A DNA stretch of 14,395 nucleotides from MED660 sp002691025 (GTDB lineage: Bacteria; Myxococcota_A; UBA9160; UBA4427), in the NCBI GenBank assembly GCA_002170485.2, contig NHDZ02000035.1:1-14395 (forward strand), written 5' to 3'. The first letter of the stretch is position 1. The number at the start of each line of letters is the position of its first letter. Positions 1-7,868 of the stretch are shown here, in pieces. Under the pieces are notes generated by a model. It did no database searches and was not told the origin of the DNA. It worked only from the letters and a program-made list of their open reading frames with translations. The position numbers and the translations under genes were made by a program.

Positions 1-1647
1 CTTTGCTGGGTGGGGCCTTCTCCGGAAGTCATTGAACAGATGGGGGACAAGATCACCGCGAAGGCCCTGGCCGAAGCGAGTGGTGTGCCGACTCTGCCGG
101 GCTCCGAGGATGTCGGCGAGGCGGAAGCCGTGGGCTTCCCTCTCCTGGTCAAGGCGTCGGCCGGGGGCGGCGGCAAGGGGATGCGGATCGTGGAGTCCGC
201 TTCGGACCTCGATGAAGCCGTGGCGTCAGCCCGCCGTGAGGCCGCCAGTGGCTTTGGCGATGACCGGGTCTTCCTGGAGCGTTACGTGACGCGTGCCCGA
301 CACATCGAGATCCAGATCCTGGGCGATTCCCATGGCAAGGTGATCCATCTCGGAGAGCGGGAATGCTCGATTCAACGAAGGCATCAGAAAATCATCGAGG
401 AGTCACCTTCGCCTCGGGTCGATGATGCGCTTCGGGCCACCATGGGTGAGGCGGCGGTGAGCCTGGCTGCCAGCTTGGGGTACGAGTCGGCCGGAACCGT
501 GGAGTTCCTGGTGGACGATGAGACGGGTGAGTTCTTCTTCCTGGAAGTCAATACACGGCTTCAGGTCGAGCATCCCGTCACGGAGTGCGTAACGGGCGTG
601 GACCTGGTGCGCGAGCAGTTGAAGATCGCGGCTGGAGAACCGCTGGAGTACGAACAGTCGGATATCAGCTGGACGGGTTCGTCGATTGAAGCGCGGCTCT
701 ATGCCGAGGACCCCGACAACGACTTCCTTCCGGCCACCGGGAAGCTGGTGGGATATGAGCCTGCAGCCGCCCCTGAATTGCGTTGGGATTCCGGTGTGGA
801 GCGCGGTTCCGTGGTGGGTACGGACTTCGACCCGATGCTGGCCAAGGTCATTGCGTATGGGCCGACCCGAGAGGAGGCGGCGGGTCGTCTGGCGCTGGGT
901 CTGGAGCGATCCCATCTGGCCGGCGTGGTCACCAATCGGGATTTCCTGGTCGAAACCCTTCGCTCCAGCGAGTTCCTGGCGGGAGACACCACCACCGATT
1001 TCATTGGGCGTGTTGCTCCCGCGCGAAAGCCGGTTCGCGAGGAAGCTGAATTGGAGCGGATGGCTCGCATGGCCGCACTCTGGATCCAGGGCGAGAACCG
1101 GGAGGCCGCGTCGGTCTGGAAGGAATTCAGGAGCGGCTGGCTCAGTGGTCGCATGCCCCATCAGGAAGCGACTCTCCGTCTCGATGGAGAGTCCAGGCGG
1201 ATCCAATACCAGAGCACCCGCGACGGACGCTTTCAATTCGCAGGTGGTGATCTGGCTCGAATCCACGGTTGGACGCCTGACGGTCTGGATGCGGAAATCG
1301 ATGGCCACCGCTGCCGTGTGCGTATCACTCAGGATGGCGACAAGCTCTACCTACATGGGCCCCGCGGCGATTTCAGTTTCGTCGTGGAGCCTCGCTTCAT
1401 CCTGCCGGGCACGGAAGAGACCGCCGGTGGCTTCGTGGCCAGTATGCCCGGGAAAGTGATTGAACTCCGGGTCCAGGTCGGTGACCGGGTCGAAGCCGAG
1501 GACACGGTCCTCATCCTCGAAGCCATGAAGATGGAGCATCCCGTGCGCGCCACGGAAGCGGGCGTTGTTTCCGAGGTCCTGGTGGGAGAGGGTGATCAGG
1601 TCGAAGCAGGCGCTTTGTTGCTTGTGGTGGAAGAAGCGGAAGCGTAG
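1..1647 (+). CDS. Acyl-CoA carboxylase alpha subunit (biotin carboxylase + biotin carrier), 5' partial
   Basis: This subunit carboxylates its own biotin with ATP and bicarbonate and passes the CO2 to a beta subunit acting on an acyl-CoA. The frame is open from base 1. The first residues (GPSPEVIEQMGDK) match the end of the biotin carboxylase N-terminal domain, so about 115 residues lie outside the window; the GTG at 10 is not a real start. Seen in order: the ATP-grasp glycine loop AGGGGKGMRIV (near 157-192), RECSIQRRHQKIIEE (358-402), EVNTRLQVEHPVTE (near 544-585), the biotin carboxylase C-terminal block EARLYAEDP and FLPATGKL (near 690-750), a linker/BT-like domain, and a biotinyl domain with EAMKM, the biotinylated Lys being codon 1528-1530. 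The layout matches MCC, PCC or geranyl-CoA carboxylase alpha subunits. The AtuA-like neighbour 72 nt downstream favours a branched or isoprenoid acyl-CoA substrate, which is inference. No beta subunit is in view. Confidence 0.95.
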   Translation, partial: LCWVGPSPEVIEQMGDKITAKALAEASGVPTLPGSEDVGEAEAVGFPLLVKASAGGGGKGMRIVESASDLDEAVASARREAASGFGDDRVFLERYVTRARHIEIQILGDSHGKVIHLGERECSIQRRHQKIIEESPSPRVDDALRATMGEAAVSLAASLGYESAGTVEFLVDDETGEFFFLEVNTRLQVEHPVTECVTGVDLVREQLKIAAGEPLEYEQSDISWTGSSIEARLYAEDPDNDFLPATGKLVGYEPAAAPELRWDSGVERGSVVGTDFDPMLAKVIAYGPTREEAAGRLALGLERSHLAGVVTNRDFLVETLRSSEFLAGDTTTDFIGRVAPARKPVREEAELERMARMAALWIQGENREAASVWKEFRSGWLSGRMPHQEATLRLDGESRRIQYQSTRDGRFQFAGGDLARIHGWTPDGLDAEIDGHRCRVRITQDGDKLYLHGPRGDFSFVVEPRFILPGTEETAGGFVASMPGKVIELRVQVGDRVEAEDTVLILEAMKMEHPVRATEAGVVSEVLVGEGDQVEAGALLLVVEEAEA

Positions 1648-1719
1648 AGCCTCCTTCGCCACGAAAATTGAACTCGATGGTCGAGTGGGCCTGGTCCCTC
1701 GGCCCCACAAGGGGAAGTC

Positions 1720-3474
1720 ATGGCCGATCCGATTCGCATAGCCAACTGTTCAGGTTTTTTTGGGGACCGTCTCTCTGCAGCGCGGGAGATGGTCGAGGGC
1801 GGGCCCATTGATGTGCTCACCGGAGATTGGCTGGCTGAGTTGACCATGCTGATCCTGGCGCGGACCCGGGTGAAGCGGCCGAATGGCGGCTATGCCCGCA
1901 CCTTCGTGACCCAGATGGAGCAGGTCATGGGGACGTGCATGGATCGCGGCATCAAGGTGGTTTCCAATGCCGGCGGTCTTGATCCGCAGGGCTGTGCGGA
2001 GGGCGTGGCCGAGGTAGCCGAGAAATTGGGCCTTCATCCCAAGATCGCCTACGTGAATGGGGATGATCTGATGCCTCGCGTCGACGAATTGCTTCGTGAC
2101 GATCAGATCCGACATTTTGAAACCGGGGATCCCATCAAGGAAGCCGATTTCCTGACGGCCAACGCCTACCTCGGCTGTTGGGGGATCGTCGATGCGCTGG
2201 ATCGAGGCGCCGATATCGTCATTACCGGTCGTGCCACGGATGCGGCCATCGTCTGTGGTCCGGCTGCCTGGCATCACGGGTGGTCGAGAGGGGATTGGAA
2301 CCAGTTGGCCGGTGCTGTGGCCGCAGGCCATGTGATCGAGTGCGGCACGCAGGCCACGGGTGGGAACTATTCGTTCTTCACCGAGGTTGAGGGCCTGACG
2401 CACACGGGCTTCCCTTTCGCCGAGGTGGCCGAAGACGGCTCTTCGGTGATCAGCAAACACGATGGAACAGGCGGTCAAGTCTCGGTGGGGACCGTGACCT
2501 CCCAGCTCCTCTATGAAATCGGCGGACCGGAATATTTCGGTCCCGATGTCACCACGCGCTTCGATAGCATCGAGCTTGAGCAGGAGGGGCCCGACCGCGT
2601 TCGGATGTACGGAGTCCAGGGCGAGCCGCCGCCGTCCACTTTGAAGGTCTGCATCAACCGCTCTGGCGGTTTTCGCAACAGCATGACGGCCTGTCTGACG
2701 GGCCTCAACATCGAGGCCAAGGCCAAGCTCATCGAAGAAGCCTTCTGGGCTTCGTGTCCGTACTCGCCCAGCGATTACGCCCAGGTCAGTACGGCTCTGG
2801 TCCGGACGGATCAGACCGATCCGGAGAGCAATGAGCAGGCGGCCGCGATGTTCCGGATTACCGTCAAGGACCCCGATGAAAAGAAGACGGGCCGGGCCTT
2901 TGCCAACGCCATGACGGAATTGGCTCTTTCGACCATCCCCGGTTTCTTCGGTGTGGGCGGAGGGCCGGGTGGGGGTCGCCCCTTCGGAGTCTATATCCCG
3001 GCTCGGATTCCCTCGGAGCAGGTGACCCAGAATGTGGTGGTGCTCGGAGAGGAGGCCCATCAGATTTCATCCGTGATCCCGGATGCGCCGGCCTCCGTGA
3101 CTCCGGTATCCGAACGAGAGCGGGTCGCTCCGGCGGGGGCGACACAGACCCTGCCGTTTGGAACGGTCTTCGGGACGCGTTCAGGGGACAAGGGTGGAAA
3201 TGCGAATCTGGGTGTCTTTGCCCGAAGCGATGAGGCCTGGGCCTTCCTCGATGACTTCCTGACGGAGGACCGGCTGAAGGAACTCCTGCCCGAGCTGGCT
3301 GAGCTGCCGGTGGACCGACATCGTTTTCCGGGGCTGCGCTCGTTGAACTTCCTGGTTCACGGTCTCCTGGAAGAAGGCGTGGCCGCGTCGACACGTCAGG
3401 ATGGGCAGGCGAAGAGTCTGGGTGAGTGGCTGCGCGCCCGTCATGTCGAGCTTCCGGAGAGTCTGCTTTCGTGA
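1720..3474 (+). CDS. AtuA-like (DUF1446) acyclic terpene utilisation family protein
   Basis: 584 residues. The N-terminus carries the family signature NCSGFFGDRLSAAREMVEGG followed by PIDVLTGDWLAELTM. The DUF1446 domain covers roughly residues 4-450. A second, smaller domain starts near residue 475 with GTVFGTRSGDKGGNANLGVF and matches the C-terminal AtuA-like domain found fused or as a separate small protein. The biochemical activity is not established. The founding member, AtuA, lies in the Pseudomonas citronellol/geraniol (atu) gene cluster with geranyl-CoA carboxylase. Here it also follows a carboxylase alpha subunit (72-nt gap) and precedes a TetR regulator, so a role in branched or isoprenoid acyl-CoA breakdown is inferred. 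The ATG start is supported by AAGGGGAAG at about 1709-1717. No signal peptide or membrane segment is visible. Confidence 0.92.
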   Translation: MADPIRIANCSGFFGDRLSAAREMVEGGPIDVLTGDWLAELTMLILARTRVKRPNGGYARTFVTQMEQVMGTCMDRGIKVVSNAGGLDPQGCAEGVAEVAEKLGLHPKIAYVNGDDLMPRVDELLRDDQIRHFETGDPIKEADFLTANAYLGCWGIVDALDRGADIVITGRATDAAIVCGPAAWHHGWSRGDWNQLAGAVAAGHVIECGTQATGGNYSFFTEVEGLTHTGFPFAEVAEDGSSVISKHDGTGGQVSVGTVTSQLLYEIGGPEYFGPDVTTRFDSIELEQEGPDRVRMYGVQGEPPPSTLKVCINRSGGFRNSMTACLTGLNIEAKAKLIEEAFWASCPYSPSDYAQVSTALVRTDQTDPESNEQAAAMFRITVKDPDEKKTGRAFANAMTELALSTIPGFFGVGGGPGGGRPFGVYIPARIPSEQVTQNVVVLGEEAHQISSVIPDAPASVTPVSERERVAPAGATQTLPFGTVFGTRSGDKGGNANLGVFARSDEAWAFLDDFLTEDRLKELLPELAELPVDRHRFPGLRSLNFLVHGLLEEGVAASTRQDGQAKSLGEWLRARHVELPESLLS

Positions 3475-4130
3475 ATCCGGCCTCCGCCCGCATGGGAACG
3501 CTCCAGCGCTTGGATCTTCCGGGGCTGAAGGTCCCGCGTCCGTTGATGCCTCCCGAGACGGAGAGTCGTTTGACTCCGCGTCAGCGGCAGGTTCTCGACA
3601 GCCTGGAAACCCTGGTGGTGCAAGAAGAGCTGGCCGAAATGACCATGGCGCAGATTGCGGCTCAGGTGAATTGTTCGTTGCGGACCCTGTACGGGATTTC
3701 GCCGAGCAAGGACGAACTGGTCCTGACCGTGACGGATCGTCGGTTGCACCGGATCGGTCGCGCCGCCATTGAGGCGCTGGATCCAGAGGCTTCACCGCTG
3801 GACAACCTGCGTCTCTACCTCCGATTGGCCCATGAGGCGCTCCAACCGACAGCGGGCAGTCTCATCCACGGATATAGCAAGACGCTGGGAGCCCGGCGCC
3901 TGGGCGATTCACACGAGTCCTACCTGGTGGGCATCGTCAAGGGGCTACTCGACCAGGCTCGCTCCCGGGGCGAAATCATCGAGGTGGATACGACGGTGAT
4001 CGCGCATGTGTTGGGTGGGTTGGGTCGGGATCTCGCGTTGCTGGATCTAGAAGGGTCTGCCTGGAACCGGCCCAAAGAGGCCGCGGACGCGACAGCGGAA
4101 ATCATCTTGCGCGGTTTGCGCAGGGATTGA
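3471..4130 (+). CDS. TetR/AcrR family transcriptional regulator
   Basis: A small DNA-binding repressor-type protein, 219 residues from the GTG at 3471. That GTG overlaps the TGA of the AtuA-like gene (GTGA), with GGAGA at 3456-3460, which suggests translational coupling. An ATG at 3492 and a GTG at 3426 in the same frame are alternatives. The N-terminal helix-turn-helix is clear: MTMAQIAAQVNCSLRTLY followed by SPSKDELV (about residues 57-84), the usual TetR pattern of helix 3 and the start of helix 4. The C-terminal ligand domain (about 95-219) is alpha-helical and not diagnostic. Its position as last gene of the carboxylase-AtuA unit suggests that it controls that unit in response to an acyl-CoA or related ligand. 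This is inference. Confidence 0.88.
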   Translation: MNPASARMGTLQRLDLPGLKVPRPLMPPETESRLTPRQRQVLDSLETLVVQEELAEMTMAQIAAQVNCSLRTLYGISPSKDELVLTVTDRRLHRIGRAAIEALDPEASPLDNLRLYLRLAHEALQPTAGSLIHGYSKTLGARRLGDSHESYLVGIVKGLLDQARSRGEIIEVDTTVIAHVLGGLGRDLALLDLEGSAWNRPKEAADATAEIILRGLRRD

Positions 4131-4131
4131 C

Positions 4132-4170
4132 CGGGTCGCCCCCGGCGGTCTAGACCCGATCCCTGTTTTT
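4132..4170 (+). terminator. Possible intrinsic terminator after the tetR-type gene
   Basis: An inverted repeat CGGGTC (4132-4137) / GACCCG (4153-4158) starts just after the stop codon of the regulator and is followed by TTTTT at 4166-4170. The stem is only 6 bp with a 15-nt loop, and 7 nt separate stem and T-run, so this is a weak candidate. The loop and 3' arm also contain the perfect palindrome GGTCTAGACC (4147-4156), which could instead be a protein-binding site. Confidence 0.3.
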
Positions 4171-4212
4171 GGCGTACTCTTGGGGAGGCCGGTCCCGTAC
4201 CGAGAGGACTGT

Positions 4213-5145
4213 GTGGGGGGGCGGGTGACTGATTTCAAGGCGCTGCAAGAGCATGTATTTCCTCAACTCGAGGGAATCGGATGGTCTCCCGCGCAGATGC
4301 AGCTCTTCCGCCCGATCTCGGAAATTGCGGACAACCCGATCAAGCTGGCTATCCGCGATGGCCGTGGGCAGTGCCTGGGAATCCTGCAGTGGTCTCCTCC
4401 CGCGGCGGTACAAGCGGTGGCCAACTCGGTTCGCCTGGCAGAGGCCGCTCGCAGAAGGCTGGGCGAAGACCTGGGTAGCGTGGTCCTGGCCGCTACCCTC
4501 GAAGGCGAGTTCCAGTCACGCAGCTTTGCCCTGTATCCCTGGATGGGCGTATTGAGCGATCGACGTCTCGTCTCGCGCTTGCACAATTGGCGGTATGCGG
4601 TTCCGCTGTTGAAATGGTTGAGGGAGGTCTGCGCGACCACGTTTTCGCCACTTTCCGAATCAGACTATGCCTCCCGGGTGGTGGCCCCCCTTGAGCAATT
4701 GTCCGGAGAAGCCGGGTTGGTTTCGGCCTCTCGTGACGCGGTGATGGAAGCCATGACGGCGGTGCAGTCCGGGGACTTCCGTCCGTGTGTCGGACCTGTG
4801 CACAATGACCTGTGGCGCGGCAATGTGCTGTTGCCTCAGGCGGCATCGGGTCCCCGGTCAGTGCGCTGGCCCTTCTTCCTCATCGACTGGGGTGCCTCCA
4901 CACTGGAGGGTTTTCCTGTTTGGGATCTTCTTCGTATCCTGCGTTCGTTGCGTGTGCCGAATCGAGTCGCCGCTCGTGTTCTTCGTCAGTATTGCGAGGA
5001 ACTGGATATGAGTCTTGAGGAGGGCCGGCATTCCTTGATGTTGGCCCTGGCGGACCTGGGTCTCTACCGGAATGAGTTTCCACTGGAGCTCTATCTTGAT
5101 TCAGTGGAGACCTATCAGGCCTACTTTGCCGAGTTGGCCGACTAG
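4213..5145 (+). CDS. APH/choline-kinase-like phosphotransferase
   Basis: A 310-residue protein-kinase-like small-molecule phosphotransferase. Visible are the catalytic loop VHNDLWRGN (His197, Asp199, Asn204, the HxDxxxxN signature) and the metal-binding aspartate in FFLIDWGAS (Asp225), followed by the typical FPVWDLLRIL stretch. The HNDLWRGN form resembles the HGDLW(S/G)GN of fructosamine kinase-like enzymes, but the substrate cannot be told. The N-lobe is divergent: no clear glycine-rich loop, and where a nucleotide-binding lysine is expected I see GILQW, so ATP binding may be unusual. The start was placed at GTG 4213 because GAGAGG (4202-4207) lies 5 nt upstream; the frame stays open to a TTG at 4180, and GTG 4225 is also possible. 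It converges on the deacetylase gene with a 24-nt gap, which may indicate a shared glycan-related role (inference). Confidence 0.75.
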   Translation: MGGRVTDFKALQEHVFPQLEGIGWSPAQMQLFRPISEIADNPIKLAIRDGRGQCLGILQWSPPAAVQAVANSVRLAEAARRRLGEDLGSVVLAATLEGEFQSRSFALYPWMGVLSDRRLVSRLHNWRYAVPLLKWLREVCATTFSPLSESDYASRVVAPLEQLSGEAGLVSASRDAVMEAMTAVQSGDFRPCVGPVHNDLWRGNVLLPQAASGPRSVRWPFFLIDWGASTLEGFPVWDLLRILRSLRVPNRVAARVLRQYCEELDMSLEEGRHSLMLALADLGLYRNEFPLELYLDSVETYQAYFAELAD

Positions 5146-5169
5146 GGTCCGACGCCTCGGGGTGCTCTT

Positions 5170-5991
5170 CTACCAGAGTTCGTCGTAACGGATGAACTCA
5201 GCGGACTTCTGGGCTTTGGCGAGTTCGATCAAACGCAGGAGTCCATCGCCGATGCTTTCTCCGCTGGTGAGTTTCTTCTCGAACGCGTGGTAGTGGGTGG
5301 CCAGGATGAATGGACTGTCTGTCCTTGCGCACAGATGGAGAGCCTTCTCAAGGTTGGAGAGGTCTTGAGAGGGGCCCAGGGTCCGGTAGGCAATCTGTTG
5401 AAAGCCCCGGTAGCGGCGTTTCTTGTATGCCGAGCGCAATCCCAGACGGACTTGAAGCCGGTACTGGAGATCCAGGGCCCGATTGAGGCGGGCTCCCGGA
5501 CCCGCCGCCTTGAAGAAGGAGAGGGGATAGGTCTGGTTGTTGACGAGGTTGAGTCCTGCGCCCACGACAGCGGCAAATCCGGCCTCACTGACCGCGTTGT
5601 TGGGGGGCACGAAGGTGTCGACGGGGCAGTTCAGCAAGTCCTGGAGATAGCTGCGCCCTTCGCGTGTTTTGCGAGCGAGATCCTTTCCGCCGACGTATTC
5701 GGGCTGACCTTCCACCCGTGCATGGTGGTAGCCGTGAAGCGCGACGAAGATCCGCCCTGCGGCGATCTGTTCTCGAAGGAAAGAGACCATTTCACTGTTG
5801 TCGCCCAGCGGATGGGGTTCATCGAGACGCGAAAGCGTCTCGGGCATGCCATGGCCGGTTTTGTCCGGGACCCGGAAGGGCGTAACAGAAAGCCCGATGG
5901 GGATTTCATCCCAGATCCGGCCGTAGCATCTCTCGATTTCCTCAGGACGGGTCAGCGCACAGGCATCGTCGTCTCGGATCAGGAACTGCAA
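5170..5991 (-). CDS. Polysaccharide deacetylase-like (NodB/DUF2334-type) protein
   Basis: 273 residues. The protein begins with FLIRDDDA (Asp7-Asp9), the acidic motif 1 of NodB-fold/DUF2334 deacetylases, and has ALHGYHHARVEG (His86, His89, His90), which fits the metal-binding H-xx-H motif 2. FVPPNNAVSEAG (about 127-138) fits motif 3, and a late ILATHYHAFE supplies another histidine pair. These suggest a metal-dependent deacetylase of a carbohydrate; the substrate is unknown. No signal peptide is seen. The start is a TTG at 5991: AGGAG lies 7-8 nt upstream, while the nearby ATG (5993-5995) is out of frame. The gene stands alone, 183 nt downstream of the beta-propeller gene, and converges with the phosphotransferase. 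Confidence 0.75.
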   Translation of the reverse strand: MQFLIRDDDACALTRPEEIERCYGRIWDEIPIGLSVTPFRVPDKTGHGMPETLSRLDEPHPLGDNSEMVSFLREQIAAGRIFVALHGYHHARVEGQPEYVGGKDLARKTREGRSYLQDLLNCPVDTFVPPNNAVSEAGFAAVVGAGLNLVNNQTYPLSFFKAAGPGARLNRALDLQYRLQVRLGLRSAYKKRRYRGFQQIAYRTLGPSQDLSNLEKALHLCARTDSPFILATHYHAFEKKLTSGESIGDGLLRLIELAKAQKSAEFIRYDELW

Positions 5992-6174
5992 GCATGAACT
6001 CCTGGACTGGGGAAAGAATGAGGGGGGTGGGCATAGGGGTCAGGGACAGCAAGCAGGATAGCCGACACGCACCGGCTTCTCTTCTGCTGTTTCGTCCTTG
6101 TTTTGATGTTCTCTTGATCTGCGGGTCATGGGAAACCAATCGGATTTGAGGGCCTCAGGGCCCGGATGGCGCTC

Positions 6175-7725
6175 CTAGGGTGCCCGCTTCTTCAGGGCGA
6201 CCAGGCCGGCCTGCGGCTTGCGGTCGACGCGCAGCAAGGAGGGCAGTTTGGGATTGACGCCATAGTAGGCGATGGAGCTGGCTGCGCCGGAAAGGGTGAG
6301 ATAGGCACGCCCCCCCAGATCTGGAATGAAGAATGCACCTGAGGTGTCGGGGGATTCAAAGCTGGCCACGATCTCCCCGGTCTCCGGGTCGACTTGTCCG
6401 ACCCTCACCTGACGGGGTTGAGGATAGGGTTGATCCCCACCTCGGATCTCGTAGTTGAGGTCGAAGTACGCAAAGAGGCCGCTGTCGGTCACCGTGATCA
6501 ATCCGTCTATGGTGGTCACCCGTCCCAGGAAGGGGATCCAGGTGAGGTGCTCCCGGGCGAAAGCATCGTATTGCTGTCGCCATTTTACTTTTCCCGTTTG
6601 CCCTTCGATGGCCACGATAGTGCCCGCAAGGCCGGAGAAGGAGTAAAGGGTTTCGTCCGGTCCGACGGAGGGAGACGCCTGTCCCATGGTCTGCTCGGTT
6701 TCCCAAAGAGATTGTCCGGTCTCCGTGGAGACGGCGACCATGAGGCCCGCGTCATCGATGGCATAGACCCTTTTTCCATCGTGCGAAATGGCGGGACTGG
6801 TGCCCGAGCCACGGCCCATGGGGGTCGTAAAGGCGATGGATGTGCCTTCTTGCGAAGTGTCGATGCCGTACAGGTTTCCCGTATCCGGTTCGGCACCTGA
6901 GCCTGTGATGAAGATCCGCCCCGTTTCCGGGTGAACGGCGGGGGTATTGGCGACTTCGATTTCGCGTCCGTAGGTGAGGTCCCAAAGGGGCCTTATGAAA
7001 TCCGGCGAGATCAACCCTCCGCCCCAGAGACCGGGCGGGGGAGGGTGACTGGCGGGTCCGGAACGGCCCGGTAGGTCGAGGGTCGGGTAGGCGAGTTTGC
7101 CGCTTTCACGCTCAAAGAAAGCCACCTTGCCGTCGGTGCTGATGCCTCCGACATGGCCTTCAAGGCTGAAGATCGGAGTCACGAAGAAACCCTGGATGCC
7201 GTGGTCGGGGAGATCGACGACCCATCGCAGTTCGCCGTTGGCGGTCCAGGACCAGAGTTGGTTGAGGTCTGCGGCGAAAACGTGCCCTTCGTCATCGACA
7301 ATGGGAGCGCAGACCACCGCCGCATAGTCGAAGTCGGCAGGACTTTGCATGGGCCGGGTCTTCCAGAGCAGTTCTCCGCTGCGGTTGAAGGCATGGAGAT
7401 GGGAATGCCCCAGACCTCTTCCGCTCGGGACGTAGAGGTTGCCTTCAGGGCCGATGATGGGACCCACGAGAAGAGCCGTTCCCTCCAGGGCCGTCCAGGC
7501 AATCTCCAGATCCGCACTGACTCCCATGGGTACATAGTCCGAGTTGCGTGAGTCCCGGTGCACGGTGGCCCAGGGGCTTGCGGCGTAGTGGGGACCCGTG
7601 GTCGGCTTTTCGGCCAGCGGAGAAAGCGGCGGCAACGGGTTCTGGTTTTGAAAGAAGCTGTCGCAGCCAAGACTCACAGCCAGGAGGCTGGCGGTGACGA
7701 GTCTGAGTAGGGATGTCCTGTCCAA
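6175..7725 (-). CDS. PQQ-like beta-propeller repeat lipoprotein
   Basis: 516 residues. The N-terminus is a signal peptide (Arg3, Arg8, then a hydrophobic stretch) ending in SLGC with Cys21. Ser at -3 and Leu at -2 are not the standard lipobox, but a lipoprotein is still the best reading. Asp follows the Cys, which in enterobacteria keeps lipoproteins in the inner membrane (inference here). The rest is a WD/PQQ-type propeller: repeated blades of the form D-xxx-G-xxx-W, for example AVSTETGQSLWETEQ, AIEGQTGKVKWRQQY, AFNRSGELLWKTRP and WTANGELRWVVDLP. Such proteins (BamB-like or quinoprotein-like folds) are usually periplasmic scaffolds; no dehydrogenase active-site residues or heme motif are visible, so no enzyme activity is claimed. 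The start is TTG 7725; the nearest purine-rich stretch, GGGAGAA, is about 12 nt upstream and weak. Confidence 0.8.
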   Translation of the reverse strand: MDRTSLLRLVTASLLAVSLGCDSFFQNQNPLPPLSPLAEKPTTGPHYAASPWATVHRDSRNSDYVPMGVSADLEIAWTALEGTALLVGPIIGPEGNLYVPSGRGLGHSHLHAFNRSGELLWKTRPMQSPADFDYAAVVCAPIVDDEGHVFAADLNQLWSWTANGELRWVVDLPDHGIQGFFVTPIFSLEGHVGGISTDGKVAFFERESGKLAYPTLDLPGRSGPASHPPPPGLWGGGLISPDFIRPLWDLTYGREIEVANTPAVHPETGRIFITGSGAEPDTGNLYGIDTSQEGTSIAFTTPMGRGSGTSPAISHDGKRVYAIDDAGLMVAVSTETGQSLWETEQTMGQASPSVGPDETLYSFSGLAGTIVAIEGQTGKVKWRQQYDAFAREHLTWIPFLGRVTTIDGLITVTDSGLFAYFDLNYEIRGGDQPYPQPRQVRVGQVDPETGEIVASFESPDTSGAFFIPDLGGRAYLTLSGAASSIAYYGVNPKLPSLLRVDRKPQAGLVALKKRAP

Positions 7726-7785
7726 GCGCAGTGGAGTTCTCCCGATCTTGTATCCGTGTGGGGGTCGAAGACGTTGCGCCCTTGG

Positions 7786-7802
7786 GGCGGGGATTCCCCG
7801 CC
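7786..7802 (-). terminator. GC-rich hairpin between pyruvate kinase and beta-propeller genes
   Basis: GGCGGGG (7786-7792) and CCCCGCC (7796-7802) form a perfect 7-bp stem with a 3-nt loop, 67 nt past the pyruvate kinase stop codon. No T-run follows on either strand, so it is not a standard intrinsic terminator. It may act as an RNA-stabilising or partial-termination hairpin, or be chance in GC-rich DNA. Confidence 0.3.
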
Positions 7803-7868
7803 TGTCCTGACGATGGATCCGAGGGCCGCGCCGGGATGGGCGTGTTTCGGTGGCCGTTTCGTTTGGGT

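Noticed and set aside
1672..1686. ACTCGA-TGG-TCGAGT hairpin between the carboxylase and AtuA-like genes
   Set aside because: Only 6 bp with no T-run, in a 72-nt gap inside a likely operon. It is too weak to call a terminator or operator.
1750..3060. 436-codon - strand frame opposite the AtuA-like gene
   Set aside because: Shadow of a clearly conserved gene; the translation is rich in His, Arg and Gly without any recognisable motif.
5942..6139. Short - strand frame upstream of the deacetylase
   Set aside because: It is out of frame with the deacetylase, has no recognisable content and lies in an ordinary intergenic gap.
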